64,000 nucleotides of DNA from Candidatus Binatia bacterium (GCA_035544215.1 DATKHY010000001.1:124001-188000); one strand, 5' to 3'. Counted from the stretch's first letter, positions 33,049 through 41,788 are shown. Notes: a model not told the origin generated them from the sequence alone. Numbers and translations: made by a program.

Positions 33049-33885
33049 TTAAACCGGCTCGCCCCTCGCTGCCGGCTGCGGCAGGCCTAGTAGCTTCCTG
33101 GCCTGGGCGGGCGTGGCCAGCGCCCGGCCCGCCTCCGCGGCGATGCGCGCGATGCGCGCAACCAGCTCGTCGTTGCGCGCCAGCCTTCCCCGGGCGTAGA
33201 ACAAGTTGTCTTCCAGACCGACGCGGACGTGGCCGCCCATCGCGATCGCGGCTAGCGCCATCGGCAGCTGCTGGCGCCCGATTCCCGCCACCGACCAGGT
33301 GCAGCCCTCCGGCAGATCGTTGACGAGATCGCAGAGGTTCTGAACCGTCGCCTCGAGGCCGCCGGGAACGCCGAGCACGAGGTCGACGTGCTGCGGGAAG
33401 GAGAGCAAGCGCTCTCGCGCGAGCCGCCGCGCGTTGGCGACGTGACCCTTATCGAAGATCTCCAGCTCGGGCCGCACGCCGAACTCGTTCATCTTCTTCA
33501 GGATGCCACGCATGATAGGAAAGCTGTTCTCGAAGATGTCGTCGCCGAAGTTCACGCTGCCGCAGGTCAGCGTCGCCATTTCGGGCCGCAGCTCAAGCAC
33601 GCCGGCGCGCTCCTCTAGCGTCATGCCGATCGCTCCGCCGGTCGAGAACTGCACGATGAGGTCGCTGCTGGCGCGAATCGCATCGTAAGCTTCGCGGAAG
33701 CGCTCGACGCTGTGCGTGTTGGTTCCGTCGTCGTTGCGGCAGTGCACGTGAACGATGGACGCGCCCACCTCGCGAATCGCGCGAGCGGTCTCTCCGAGCA
33801 GTTGCGGCGTGTACGGCAAGTACGGCGTCTGATCGAGGCGCACCTCGGCGCCGACGGGCGCGCAGGTGATGATCAGCGGATCCAT
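33049..33885 (-). CDS. kce: BKACE-family beta-keto acid cleavage enzyme, probable 3-keto-5-aminohexanoate cleavage enzyme
   Basis: 278 residues, zinc-dependent TIM-barrel enzyme that condenses a beta-keto acid with acetyl-CoA and releases acetoacetate and a new CoA ester. Motifs: IITCAPVGAEVRLDQTPYLPYTP at the start, SIVHVHCRNDDG with the zinc histidines (about residues 45-50), QFSTGGAIGMTLEER, TLTCGSVNFGDDIFEN, and VRVGLEDNLFYARG with the catalytic Glu (about 225). The family has many substrates. The two upstream genes (KamC- and KamB-like) favour 3-keto-5-aminohexanoate of lysine breakdown. Eight bases follow the kamC stop. Confidence 0.85.
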   Translation of the reverse strand: MDPLIITCAPVGAEVRLDQTPYLPYTPQLLGETARAIREVGASIVHVHCRNDDGTNTHSVERFREAYDAIRASSDLIVQFSTGGAIGMTLEERAGVLELRPEMATLTCGSVNFGDDIFENSFPIMRGILKKMNEFGVRPELEIFDKGHVANARRLARERLLSFPQHVDLVLGVPGGLEATVQNLCDLVNDLPEGCTWSVAGIGRQQLPMALAAIAMGGHVRVGLEDNLFYARGRLARNDELVARIARIAAEAGRALATPAQARKLLGLPQPAARGEPV

Positions 33886-33893
33886 GCCGGGTC

Positions 33894-35495
33894 TTACGAC
33901 AGCGCCCGATAGGCCGCCTCGACGAAGGCGCGATCTAGGCCGAGCAGCGCCGCAAGCGCGATGGCGTCCGCGCGCGCCGTATCCTCCGCGCCGACTTCCA
34001 CCACGCGATAATCCATGGATTGCGAGAGCAGCTCCAGCGCCTCACCGACGTCTTCCGCTGGAGGCGGAGCGGGTATTCCGCGCAGGCCGCGCACGGTGAA
34101 GTGACGCACGCCGGACGCCGCCGCCAGCCCCTCCAAGTGCGTGGCGAGCAACGCGCATGCGCGCCGCTCGGCCAGGCGCGCGAGCAAGGCGACCGAGAGC
34201 GCCTTCGCCTCGTGCGGCGTCGTCGTGCGCGCGAATTCGTCAACGAGGAGCAGCAGTCGCGGCGCGTCGAGCGCCAGGACGTCTTTGAGCGCCAGCACCT
34301 CCTGTGCGAACGACGAGAGCAGGCCTCCGATGTGAGCCTCGCGTCCCATGCCGAGCCAGCCTATGCGATCGAACAGCCCGACGCGCGCCCGCGCCGCCGG
34401 TACGGGAAGGCCGAACGCCGTGCACGTCGCGACGAAGCCGCACGTCAACAGGCACACGCTCTTGCCGCCCATGTTCGGTCCCGTCAAAACCGCCGCGTCG
34501 TGCAAATCCAGGTCCAACGGCGTAAAGCGCCGTCCCACGCCGCTCAGCTCCGACTCGAGCGGAAGAAACCGAGCCCCTTCGAACTCGAGCGCGGCTTCAC
34601 CGGTCACGACGGGCGGTGCACAACTGAAGCGCTGCGCGAACGCTGCCGCCGCGACGAGCACGTCGAGCTCGCCCAGCGCCTGCGCGGCGGCGAGCAGACC
34701 CGTCGCCCTTTCTCTGACCAGCGAAGAAAGCGCGGCGCGCACGCGCTCCTCGGCTGCGGCGACGGCATCGGCGGCCGCATCACGGCGTTCGAGCGCGGCC
34801 ACGACGTCGGCATCGGGCTCAAGCGCGCAGAGCAGATAGGTCGGCGCCTCGCGCACGACGCGCACGCCTTGCGGCAAACCGCCGCGCACGTCGGCCCGCA
34901 TCACGATGAATTCGTCGCCGCCGAGCTCCTCTCGCCCGAGCTCACCCGCGATGCGCACGCTCTCGCGGCCGCGGAGCGCGTCGAGCTCAGCCTGCGCCGC
35001 CGCGGCACGTGCGCGCGCCGCGGCTAGCTCGCCGTCGAATGCATCCGCAAGATAGAACTCCCTCTCGTTGCGCTGTCCCGTCGCCAAGGCATCCCCGATT
35101 GCTCGCACGGCGTCGTTCCAGAGTGGATCGAGCGCCGGTTCGGATCCGCGTAAGCACTCGATCCGCCCGATCGTCCCACAGAAGCTTCGCAGCTCGAAGA
35201 GCGCCGGGTCCGACAGCGCTTCGCCCATCGTGGCACGCACGATTGCGCCCGTCGCGTCCGGAAGAGAGGCGAGCTCGGAGCGCATCGCCTGTACCGCGCT
35301 GGCGTCAAACGCGGCGGCGACTCGACCGATGCGCCGGGCGCGCGATTGCGCGGCGTTTTCCTCGCCGGGACGAAACGGCGCGAGCTCCGAAAAGAGCCGC
35401 TCGCCGTACGGCGAGACCGGTGCGACGGCCGCATCGAGCCAACCGAACGCGAGCACCTCGGCGCTCGCGCCGTCGAGCAGCTGCGACGGCTTCAC
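33894..35495 (-). CDS. kamC: MutS-related ATPase, KamC-like aminomutase reactivase
   Basis: 533 residues of the MutS/MutS2 ATPase branch without the mismatch-recognition domain. The N-terminal half is helical, with an Ala/Arg-rich coiled coil (GELAAARARAAAAQAELDALRG, then ALERRDAAADAVAAAEERVR). The C-terminal ATPase has Walker A VLTGPNMGGKSVCLL (about residue 338), LGMGREAHIGGLLSSFAQE, Walker B LLLLVDEFARTTTPHEAKAL and the switch ALLATHLEGLAA. MutS-like proteins of this size beside a KamB-type P-loop protein and Kce are found in lysine 5,6-aminomutase clusters, where they are named KamC reactivase. GTG 35495 overlaps the kamB stop. A role in DNA repair is less likely. Confidence 0.78.
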   Translation of the reverse strand: MKPSQLLDGASAEVLAFGWLDAAVAPVSPYGERLFSELAPFRPGEENAAQSRARRIGRVAAAFDASAVQAMRSELASLPDATGAIVRATMGEALSDPALFELRSFCGTIGRIECLRGSEPALDPLWNDAVRAIGDALATGQRNEREFYLADAFDGELAAARARAAAAQAELDALRGRESVRIAGELGREELGGDEFIVMRADVRGGLPQGVRVVREAPTYLLCALEPDADVVAALERRDAAADAVAAAEERVRAALSSLVRERATGLLAAAQALGELDVLVAAAAFAQRFSCAPPVVTGEAALEFEGARFLPLESELSGVGRRFTPLDLDLHDAAVLTGPNMGGKSVCLLTCGFVATCTAFGLPVPAARARVGLFDRIGWLGMGREAHIGGLLSSFAQEVLALKDVLALDAPRLLLLVDEFARTTTPHEAKALSVALLARLAERRACALLATHLEGLAAASGVRHFTVRGLRGIPAPPPAEDVGEALELLSQSMDYRVVEVGAEDTARADAIALAALLGLDRAFVEAAYRALS

Positions 35496-36349
35496 GCGGC
35501 GCGCGCGCCGCGATAGACGTCGAACGCCGGAAGGTCCGTCGCCGCGGCGACTGCGCCGGCGAACTGCGCCGGTTCGAAGGCACGCTCCGATCCGATCGAC
35601 GCGACGGTCACCGCGATCACGTGGAGCGGCCGGCGGCAACGAATCTTCAGTCGTTTCAGCGCTTGTTGCGCGGGGCGCCCGCTCAGCGCGAATTGCGTCG
35701 GGTCGCGTACGACGATTTGACGCGTCTCTGCACGCGCGATGAAGGCTGCCGCATCCGATGGCGTCAGCGCGCCCTCGACGTCGATCCATGCTTCGCCGGG
35801 GTCGAACGCCGCAATGCGCAGCCGTGCGACGAGCGCCGCCGTCTCGGCTACGGCTTCGTCCTTTGTCGGCGCGGTCTCGGCGCCGGCCGCGACGACGATC
35901 GCACCGCCGCTCCCGGACACCGCCGCGACGCGATCGACGGCGCCGTCAATGATCGCGACGTCGCTGCGCGCCAGGAGCTCGTCCACGACGGCGCGCACGC
36001 CCGAGGCCGTCGGCGGTCCCGCCAGCTCGAAGAATCCGCCTGCCGCCGCGCGCACGTAGAGCACGCCGCCGGCGGCGCTGCGCAGTGGCGAGAGGTTCAG
36101 GATCTCCGCGGCCGGTGACGACGGCAGCAACGCGCGCGCCGTAGCAAAGACCGTTCCCGGCCCAAGCCACAGTGATTCGGCGTCGCGGCCGAGCGACGCG
36201 AGCGCGACGCGCACGCCGGCATCGCGCGCCGCTGCGTAGATCGCGCGCACGGTGGTCGTTTTCCCGACACCGCTACCGGTCCCGACGACGAAGATGGTGC
36301 GGGCGCCGGCCGACCGCGCGAGGTTCAAAATCTCGACACCGACTCGCAC
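35492..36349 (-). CDS. kamB: P-loop protein, KamB-like aminomutase reactivase subunit
   Basis: 285 residues. An N-terminal P-loop (TIFVVGTGSGVGKTTTVRAIYAAA, Walker A at about residues 22-32) is followed by a region resembling a dethiobiotin-synthetase/MinD-like NTPase, with ARSDVAIIDGAVDRVAAV near residue 130 as a possible Walker B equivalent. It overlaps the MutS-like kamC by GTGA. The pair KamB-KamC reactivates the adenosylcobalamin enzyme lysine 5,6-aminomutase in fermenting bacteria. The assignment rests on this gene order plus the P-loop; the sequence alone is less specific. GTG 36349 has GAAGG upstream. Confidence 0.65.
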   Translation of the reverse strand: MRVGVEILNLARSAGARTIFVVGTGSGVGKTTTVRAIYAAARDAGVRVALASLGRDAESLWLGPGTVFATARALLPSSPAAEILNLSPLRSAAGGVLYVRAAAGGFFELAGPPTASGVRAVVDELLARSDVAIIDGAVDRVAAVSGSGGAIVVAAGAETAPTKDEAVAETAALVARLRIAAFDPGEAWIDVEGALTPSDAAAFIARAETRQIVVRDPTQFALSGRPAQQALKRLKIRCRRPLHVIAVTVASIGSERAFEPAQFAGAVAAATDLPAFDVYRGARAA

Positions 36350-36364
36350 AAGCTCAGCCTTCAG

Positions 36365-36937
36365 CTATCCGACGTGCAGGGCCTTGAGCACGACAAAAAG
36401 CACGCCGGTGAACGCCAACAGCGCGCCGCCGAAGAGCGCCGCGTAGCGCTCGGCGTGGCGTCCGAGCCAGCGCCCGAGCGTCAGGCCCAGCGTCGTGGAC
36501 GCTACGCTGGTCATCGCGATGATCACGAGCGAGATCGGCATCGGGACGCCGATGTAGAGGATTGAGAAACCGATCCCGAGCGAGTCGAGGCTGATCGCGA
36601 GCGACGCCAAGAGCAAACCCTGGCCACGCGAGAGGTCCAAACGCGACGATTCAGTGAGCTTCGTGCGGCTTTCGCGCACCATGTAGATGCCTAGGCCAAT
36701 GAGGGCGGCGAACCCAATGTAGCCCGCATAATCGCCGATCAGCCTCCCGGCCAGCAGGCCCAGGCCGGCCCCGATGATGTTCATCGAGACCTCGGCGGAT
36801 GCGAACGCGACTCCGATGCGGAACTTGTGGTGTCCGCGCACACCGCCCACTCCGACGCCGACGCTGACAGCGAAGACGTCCAACGCCAGCGCCACCGCCA
36901 CGATGAAAACCTTGAGGATGGCGCCGCCCATGAGCAC
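36365..36937 (-). CDS. mntP: MntP-like manganese efflux protein
   Basis: 190 residues, six predicted helices in two repeats. Each half carries the acidic signature of the MntP/DUF204 family: ALALDVFAVSVGVGVGG (about residues 14-30) and ASLAISLDSLGIGFSI (about 112-127), whose aspartates are required for Mn2+ export in E. coli. Start is GTG 36937 or ATG 36931. It heads the reverse-strand run mntP-kamB-kamC-kce-oppB-oppC, fifteen bases before kamB. A riboswitch (yybP-ykoY type) often precedes mntP; only 32 bases separate it from the divergent permease, so none fits here. Confidence 0.83.
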   Translation of the reverse strand: MLMGGAILKVFIVAVALALDVFAVSVGVGVGGVRGHHKFRIGVAFASAEVSMNIIGAGLGLLAGRLIGDYAGYIGFAALIGLGIYMVRESRTKLTESSRLDLSRGQGLLLASLAISLDSLGIGFSILYIGVPMPISLVIIAMTSVASTTLGLTLGRWLGRHAERYAALFGGALLAFTGVLFVVLKALHVG

Positions 36938-36969
36938 GCTTTGCGCGATGACTTGGTGAAGCTTCCTGC

Positions 36970-37743
36970 ATGAGGCGCGCGTCTTGGGGCCCGATATTTT
37001 TCTTCGCGGCCGTTCTGCTGCTCGTGGGCCTCGCTGCCCCGGTCGCAGCGGTAGTCGCCGCCTTGCCGCCCGCCGAGGCGATCCGGACCTTCGCGCGAGT
37101 CGGCGGGAGCGCGCTGCGCGTTTCGCTGATCGCGTCGGCGGGCGCGACGCTCGTCGCGACGCTGCTGGGCGTGCCCGCCGGTTACTACCTGTCGCGCGAG
37201 CCGGTGCGGATTCGCGCGGCGGCCCTGTTTCTGCTTGCGCTGCCGCTCGCGTTTCCGCCGGTGGCGTCCGGTCTAATGCTCATCTACCTGCTCGGCACGA
37301 ACTCGCCTCTTGGCGCGTGGCTCTCCGCGCACGGCCTAACGGTGCCGGACTCGCTCCTCGGCGTGGGCGTCGCGGAGTTTTTCGTGTCCGGCTCGTTCGT
37401 GGCGATCGCAGCAACGGCCGCGTTCGGCGCGATCGATCCGATCTACGCCGATGCGGCGCGGACTCTCGGCAAAAGCGAGTGGCAGATATTCTCGCGGATC
37501 GCTCTGCCGGCCGCCGCCGGCAGCATCGGCGCGGGGATCGCGTTCGCGTGGCTGCGCGCCGTCGGCGAATACGGGGCGACCAGCATCGTAGCGTTCCATC
37601 CTACGTCGCTTCCGGTCGCGCTCTACGTGGCGCTCTCGGCCTCGGGCGTGCGCGAGGCGCTGGCACTGTGCTACGGATTCGTGATACTCGCGGCCATCGT
37701 GCTCGCGGTTGCCTGGATTTTGCGGCGCGGCGTCGTACACTAG
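36970..37743 (+). CDS. Molybdate/tungstate/sulfate-type ABC permease
   Basis: 257 residues, five to six helices, BPD_transp_1 domain. LRVSLIASAGATLVATLLGVPAGYYLSRE (about residues 50-78) and LALPLAFPPVASGLMLIYLLG match ModB/CysT/WtpB permeases. The EAA loop is DAARTLGKSEWQIFSRIALPAAAGSIGAGIAFAWLRAVGEYGATSIVAF (about 160-208), and GEYGAT is diagnostic of this oxyanion group. No ATPase or binding protein is adjacent, so its partners are elsewhere. It is followed by proline dehydrogenase after six bases. The substrate among molybdate, tungstate and sulfate is not decidable. Confidence 0.87.
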   Translation: MRRASWGPIFFFAAVLLLVGLAAPVAAVVAALPPAEAIRTFARVGGSALRVSLIASAGATLVATLLGVPAGYYLSREPVRIRAAALFLLALPLAFPPVASGLMLIYLLGTNSPLGAWLSAHGLTVPDSLLGVGVAEFFVSGSFVAIAATAAFGAIDPIYADAARTLGKSEWQIFSRIALPAAAGSIGAGIAFAWLRAVGEYGATSIVAFHPTSLPVALYVALSASGVREALALCYGFVILAAIVLAVAWILRRGVVH

Positions 37744-37749
37744 CGCCCC

Positions 37750-38607
37750 GTGCTCCAGAAGAACTTCTATTTTCTCGCGCGGCGGTTCGTCGCGGGCGAG
37801 ACGATCGATTCCGCCATTGAGGCCGTTCGCGCGCTCAACGGCCGCGGAATGTCGGCGACGCTGGACTTCTTGGGCGAGGACGTCGCCGAGCGGGCTGCGG
37901 CCGTGCGGACTCGTGACGTCTATCTCGAGATGCTCGACGCGATCCGAGAGAGCGGCGTCGACTCGAACGTCTCGGTCAAGCTGACGGCGATAGGCCTGCT
38001 GGTGGACGAGGACTTGGCCTTCGAGAATCTCCTAGCCATCGTCGAGCACGCGCAAGGCAATCCGGACCCGTTCGTGCGCATCGACATGGAGGGCTCGCCG
38101 GTGCTGACGGCGACGCTGCGCATCTTCGAGCGCGCCTTCGCGGCGCACCGGAACGTAGGACCCGTGCTCCAGGCGTATCTCAAGCGCACCGCAGGCGACG
38201 TGGAGCGCGCGATCCGCCTGGGCGCGCGCGTTCGCCTCTGCAAGGGCGCGTACAACGAGCCTCCGGACATCGCTTACAAGGACATGCCCGAGATCCGGAT
38301 ACACTATCTCGAGGAGGCGCGTGCACTGCTCGAGCGCGGGTCGTATCCGGGGATCGCGACACACGACCGGCGCTTGATCGCAGCGGTCAAGGCGTTCGTG
38401 ACCGGCGCGGGGATAGCGCGCGACCGTTTCGAGTTCCAAATGCTGTACGGATGCCGGCCGGGCGTGCAGCGCGACATCGTCGCCGACGGATGGCGTCTGC
38501 GCATCTACGTTCCATTCGGAACCCACTGGGCCGGTTATTTCTATCGTCGCGTTCTCGAACGTCGCGAAAACGCACTGTTCGCGCTGTCGTCTATTTTTTC
38601 GTCCTGA
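37750..38607 (+). CDS. Proline dehydrogenase (monofunctional)
   Basis: FAD-dependent oxidation of proline to 1-pyrroline-5-carboxylate, 285 residues, similar to the short PRODH of Deinococcus and Thermus. SVKLTAIGLLVDEDLA (about residues 75-90), VRIDMEGSPVLTATLRIF (about 112), QAYLKRTAGD, RVRLCKGAYNEPP (about 162) and FEFQMLYGCRPGVQRDI (about 226) are the barrel motifs, and YVPFGTHWAGYFYRRVLERREN near the end binds substrate and FAD. GTG 37750 is the start. The stop lies inside the short TCCTGAG repeat. No pyrroline-5-carboxylate dehydrogenase is nearby. Confidence 0.93.
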   Translation: MLQKNFYFLARRFVAGETIDSAIEAVRALNGRGMSATLDFLGEDVAERAAAVRTRDVYLEMLDAIRESGVDSNVSVKLTAIGLLVDEDLAFENLLAIVEHAQGNPDPFVRIDMEGSPVLTATLRIFERAFAAHRNVGPVLQAYLKRTAGDVERAIRLGARVRLCKGAYNEPPDIAYKDMPEIRIHYLEEARALLERGSYPGIATHDRRLIAAVKAFVTGAGIARDRFEFQMLYGCRPGVQRDIVADGWRLRIYVPFGTHWAGYFYRRVLERRENALFALSSIFSS

Positions 38608-38621
38608 GAGGAGTCGAAGGG
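38601..38621. repeat. Short form of the TCCTGAG...GTCGAAGGG repeat
   Basis: GTCCTGAGAGGAGTCGAAGGG carries the same outer motifs as the long unit at 16777-16821 but lacks the central GC stem. It supplies the TGA stop of the proline dehydrogenase gene and the AAGGG that serves as Shine-Dalgarno for the GTG of dtd. Confidence 0.55.
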
Positions 38622-38624
38622 AAC

Positions 38625-39074
38625 GTGCGGGCCGTCGTTCAGCGCGTATCGCGAGCCGACGTTCGCGTCGGTGGGAACGCGATCGGCAAAATCGCCGGCG
38701 GGCTCGTGGTACTGCTCGGGGTCGGCGTCGACGACGGCGCCGGCGACGCCCGAGCGATGGCCGAGAAGATCGCCGGCTTGCGGATCTTTCCCGACGAGCA
38801 TGGTTTGATGAACCGCTCGATCCAAGAGCACGGCGGGGCGGTGTTGCTCGTATCCCAGTTCACGCTGCACGGCGACGCGAGGCGCGGCCGGCGCCCGTCG
38901 TTCGTCACGGCGGCAAAGGAGCCGCAGGCTCGCGAGCTCTACCAGCTGGCTGGTCACACCTTGGAATCACTGGGCGTTAGGGTTGCATACGGCGAGTTCG
39001 GCGCCCGGATGGAGGTCGAGCTGGTCAATGAGGGCCCGGTGACGATTCTCCTCGACACCAAACGAGTGTTCTAG
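38625..39074 (+). CDS. dtd: D-aminoacyl-tRNA deacylase
   Basis: 149 residues. It hydrolyses D-amino acids mischarged on tRNA. The N-terminus VRAVVQRVSRADVRVGG, the catalytic-site segment LLVSQFTLHGDARRGRRPSF (about residues 75-94) and the Gly-cisPro motif region MEVELVNEGPVTILLDT (about 128-144) are diagnostic; here the usual NxGPVT reads NEGPVT. GTG 38625 is preceded by AAGGG from the repeat element. It lies 17 bases after proline dehydrogenase. Confidence 0.94.
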   Translation: MRAVVQRVSRADVRVGGNAIGKIAGGLVVLLGVGVDDGAGDARAMAEKIAGLRIFPDEHGLMNRSIQEHGGAVLLVSQFTLHGDARRGRRPSFVTAAKEPQARELYQLAGHTLESLGVRVAYGEFGARMEVELVNEGPVTILLDTKRVF

Positions 39075-39216
39075 GCCATACCAAGCAACCGCTCGCCTTT
39101 AGAAGGGAGAGCTCTCATCCCGGCTCAACTTTTCGCCCAAACTTTCGACCCCATAGCTGCGTTGTAGTAGGTGGAGAGCAATGCTGCCGCAGTCTTTCGG
39201 CGGCGCGAGGAAATAG

Positions 39217-39561
39217 GTGAACAGAATAATGCCAGGCACAACGGAACAGAACCGGCGGAGCGGCGGCATGTCCGTCCGCGAGGCCGGCCAAAAAGGCGGC
39301 GAGACCGTAAAGCATAAGTACGGCGCGCAGTTCTACGAGGAGATCGGTCGCAAGGGAGGATTGGCGACCAAACAGGCCCACGGCCACGAGTTTTACGAGC
39401 AAATCGGCAAAAAGGGTGGTAAGAAGGGTGGCGAAGCCACGCGGGATCGCTATGGCCCCAACTTCTACGAACGCATCGGACAAAAGGGTGGGCAAAAGGT
39501 CAAGCAGCTCATTGAAGAGGGCAAGCGCGCCGCCACGGCCCAGAAAAAGCGCGCGAGTTAA
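39217..39561 (+). CDS. KGG-repeat stress-type protein
   Basis: 114 hydrophilic residues with four to five copies of a roughly 22-residue repeat: REAGQKGGETVKHKYGAQFYEEIGRKGG, TKQAHGHEFYEQIGKKGGKKGG, ATRDRYGPNFYERIGQKGG. This is the KGG (GsiB/con-10-like) motif of proteins induced by desiccation, starvation or general stress, and such proteins are largely disordered. GTG 39217 has GAGG six bases upstream; ATG 39229 is the alternative. The 142 bases in front hold no other gene and should contain its promoter, but I see no clear consensus. A second gene begins inside its 3' end. Confidence 0.85.
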   Translation: MNRIMPGTTEQNRRSGGMSVREAGQKGGETVKHKYGAQFYEEIGRKGGLATKQAHGHEFYEQIGKKGGKKGGEATRDRYGPNFYERIGQKGGQKVKQLIEEGKRAATAQKKRAS

Positions 39562-40318
39562 AACGGCACGGCTCGGGCTGGGCCTGAGCCTGTTCCTCTT
39601 CGTCACGGTGAGCATCGGCGTGGGCAGTGCGGGCGCATATCCAATGCCTCCGACTCCCATGCCGAAAGCAACTCCGACGCCGTCGCCGCAGCCAACGGGC
39701 AACGTCCTGCCGTTTGACTCGACGTTGCTTTTCGTCCTGGACGATCCGATCTCGTCGAAGGGCGCCAAGGCTGGGCAGATGATTCGCGCCCATCTGAAGA
39801 CCGCGCTCGTCGTCGGCAGCCGGACCGTCGCACCGGCGGGTGCTCCAGAGCAGATCCGGATCGTGGACGCATCGCCGGCCGACATAGCCGATACCTACGG
39901 CTTCGTCGACATCTACTACGAGCCGCTGGCGCTCCCGGACGGACGAATGCTCCCGCTGCGCGCACCCGTCGCGCGTCTGGAGCCGCGCGTTTCGTCCGGA
40001 CACGAGTCCACGGTCGGAGCCGAAGACACCGTCGGCGACATCTTCGTGCCGTACTACCCGCTGTGGCAGATCTTCCGACATGGAAAGAACTTCGTGCTAC
40101 TCTCGGGCTCCGAGTTGCCAGCGCGCACCGAAGCCACGATCTCGGCCCAGCCCAGCGGCTCGATCGGGATCGTGACGCCGCCGCCCCTGCTGCCCGGCAA
40201 CGAGACGCCCAACTCGGCATTCCCCGTGCTCCCGATGGCGACGCCGATCGGCGGAACTCCACAGGCCGCCCGCCTCCCGACGCCCTCGCCGAAGCCTTCC
40301 CCCACGCCCACCGCGTAG
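39512..40318 (+). CDS. Exported protein of unknown function, Pro/Thr-rich flanks
   Basis: About 268 residues. A basic segment and hydrophobic stretch (ARLGLGLSLFLFVTVSIGVGSAGA) form a signal peptide. A Pro-Thr linker (YPMPPTPMPKATPTPSPQP) leads to a domain with VLPFDSTLLFVLDDPISSKGAKAGQMIRAHLKTALVVGSRTVAP, like a small beta-sandwich of unknown family, then TFGFVDIYYEPLALPDGRMLPL-like text and a second Pro-rich tail. No ATG, GTG or TTG lies close to the signal peptide; TTG 39512 or GTG 39488, both inside the KGG gene, are the nearest. The start is uncertain. Confidence 0.6.
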   Translation: MKRASAPPRPRKSARVKTARLGLGLSLFLFVTVSIGVGSAGAYPMPPTPMPKATPTPSPQPTGNVLPFDSTLLFVLDDPISSKGAKAGQMIRAHLKTALVVGSRTVAPAGAPEQIRIVDASPADIADTYGFVDIYYEPLALPDGRMLPLRAPVARLEPRVSSGHESTVGAEDTVGDIFVPYYPLWQIFRHGKNFVLLSGSELPARTEATISAQPSGSIGIVTPPPLLPGNETPNSAFPVLPMATPIGGTPQAARLPTPSPKPSPTPTA

Positions 40319-40370
40319 CGCGATGCTTTGGGGACCCGCTCCCCGAAGAAGCGGCCTAGAAAGCGAGGGA

Positions 40371-41054
40371 ATGATCTTGTTCGTTCGGTTAACGTGCGCG
40401 TTTGCAATTGTCGCGCTGACGACCGTGGCGGGCTACGCCGCGACGCCATCCCCCAAAGCGACCCTGTCGCCGATCCCGCAAGGCACTGAAGTCGCGTTCG
40501 TCCAGACGATTCAAAAAGACTTGATGGCCCGTTTCCCCACGCCGGCCGACGCCGTAACCGCCGGGTACTTTCGCTACGGCAACGAGGATGAAGACGGCGC
40601 TATTAGCTATGCGAACCTGCATTGGCAGAGCGGCAACCCGAAAGAGCCGAGCCAGCTCTGGTACGACGTGCACGGCAATCTCCTCGGCGCCGACTTTTCC
40701 GTGCTGCAGAGCTCGTCGCCGGAGCCGCCCGCGATGTGGGGCGTCAGTTACCGTCGCTGGGTCTCGTTCCGCGCGCACGTACACTACATCCTTAACGGGC
40801 CGAACGGAACCGAGAAGTACGGCGCGACGAGCGTGAAGAAGTTTGTCGCCGCCGGCGGCAACATCGACGACCCACAGCCCGCCGCCATCGTCAAAATGGG
40901 CCTCGCGAAGAACGTCGCCGACATAAAGCGCGTCTTCCTCTTCCCGTCGCTGTGGGACCTCATCGTCTGGGTGAAACCGAATCCGCTCGGCGCGTTCGCG
41001 GAAAAGAACCCGAACGTCACCCCGAGCGCCAACGCCGGCAAAGACGACATGTAG
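40371..41054 (+). CDS. Exported protein of unknown function
   Basis: About 227 residues. It begins MILFVRLTCAFAIVALTTVAGYAATPSP, a clear signal peptide with an AXA-like cleavage site. The mature part has a conserved-looking core (FVQTIQKDLMARFPTPADAVTAGYFRYGNEDEDGAISYANLHWQ is one continuous hydrophilic stretch) rich in Trp and Tyr, and SLWDLIVWVKPNPLGAFAEKNP near the end. No family recognised. ATG 40371 has GAGGG only one base away; TTG 40377 would give better spacing. It follows the other exported gene by 52 bases. Confidence 0.65.
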   Translation: MILFVRLTCAFAIVALTTVAGYAATPSPKATLSPIPQGTEVAFVQTIQKDLMARFPTPADAVTAGYFRYGNEDEDGAISYANLHWQSGNPKEPSQLWYDVHGNLLGADFSVLQSSSPEPPAMWGVSYRRWVSFRAHVHYILNGPNGTEKYGATSVKKFVAAGGNIDDPQPAAIVKMGLAKNVADIKRVFLFPSLWDLIVWVKPNPLGAFAEKNPNVTPSANAGKDDM

Positions 41055-41078
41055 GTTTCGTTTGCGCTACTGCGAGGT

Positions 41079-41788
41079 TTACGGGTGAGGGCTGGGCGAC
41101 GCGCTGCTCTTGGTTAGGCAGTTGGCTTGGACGGCCGTGTACGCGATGTCGACGGCTTTGTCTTCGTGATCGTCGATGGTGGCCCGCTGCGAGTTGAACT
41201 TGAGGTAGCTTTTCACGTCCTTCGCGTCGGCGGGCAGGGCCATCTCGGACGGGCTGAATCCGCCCAGCGCGGGATGGACGCGTTGGATCGGATACCGCAG
41301 CATCGCCTGATACATGCCCTGGAGGTCGATCGAAAGCTGGCGTTGCTTGTCGTAGGCGGTCTGTAAGTCCGCAGCGGCTTGGTGCACCTGCGCTTGCGCT
41401 TGCGGATCGCTCGAGAGGCGGGAGCCGTCGCGTAACTGGTTGATCTCGCTCTGGATCGCGTCGAGCGAGGTCATTAGCGCCGTCACCTGCTTGCCCAACC
41501 GGTCGCGTACTTGGAGAAAGCGCTGCTCGTAGTTGGGCTCGTTGAACAGCTCGTTCAGGTTGTCGAGCTGTACGCTCGCGCCATCGAGCGTACGGTCGTT
41601 GCCCAACATGGGGACGAGCGCCGCGTTAAAGTGATTGGCGAGCGAGTTACAGTACGGAGTCGAGATGACCGTGATGATCGTTTTGAGCGGCCGCGCGCTC
41701 GCCGACGTCGCACTGGGCGAAGGCGGCGGAACCACCACGGCGATCAGCGCCGCAAAGAGATTGAAGATCAGCATGGCGAGTAACTTGG

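Noticed and set aside
33894-35495. DNA mismatch repair MutS or MutS2
   Set aside because: It lacks the mismatch-binding and Smr domains, and the neighbours KamB-like and Kce point to a KamC-type reactivase.
36937-36970. Manganese (yybP-ykoY) riboswitch ahead of mntP
   Set aside because: Only 32 bases separate mntP from the divergent permease gene, too short for the aptamer.
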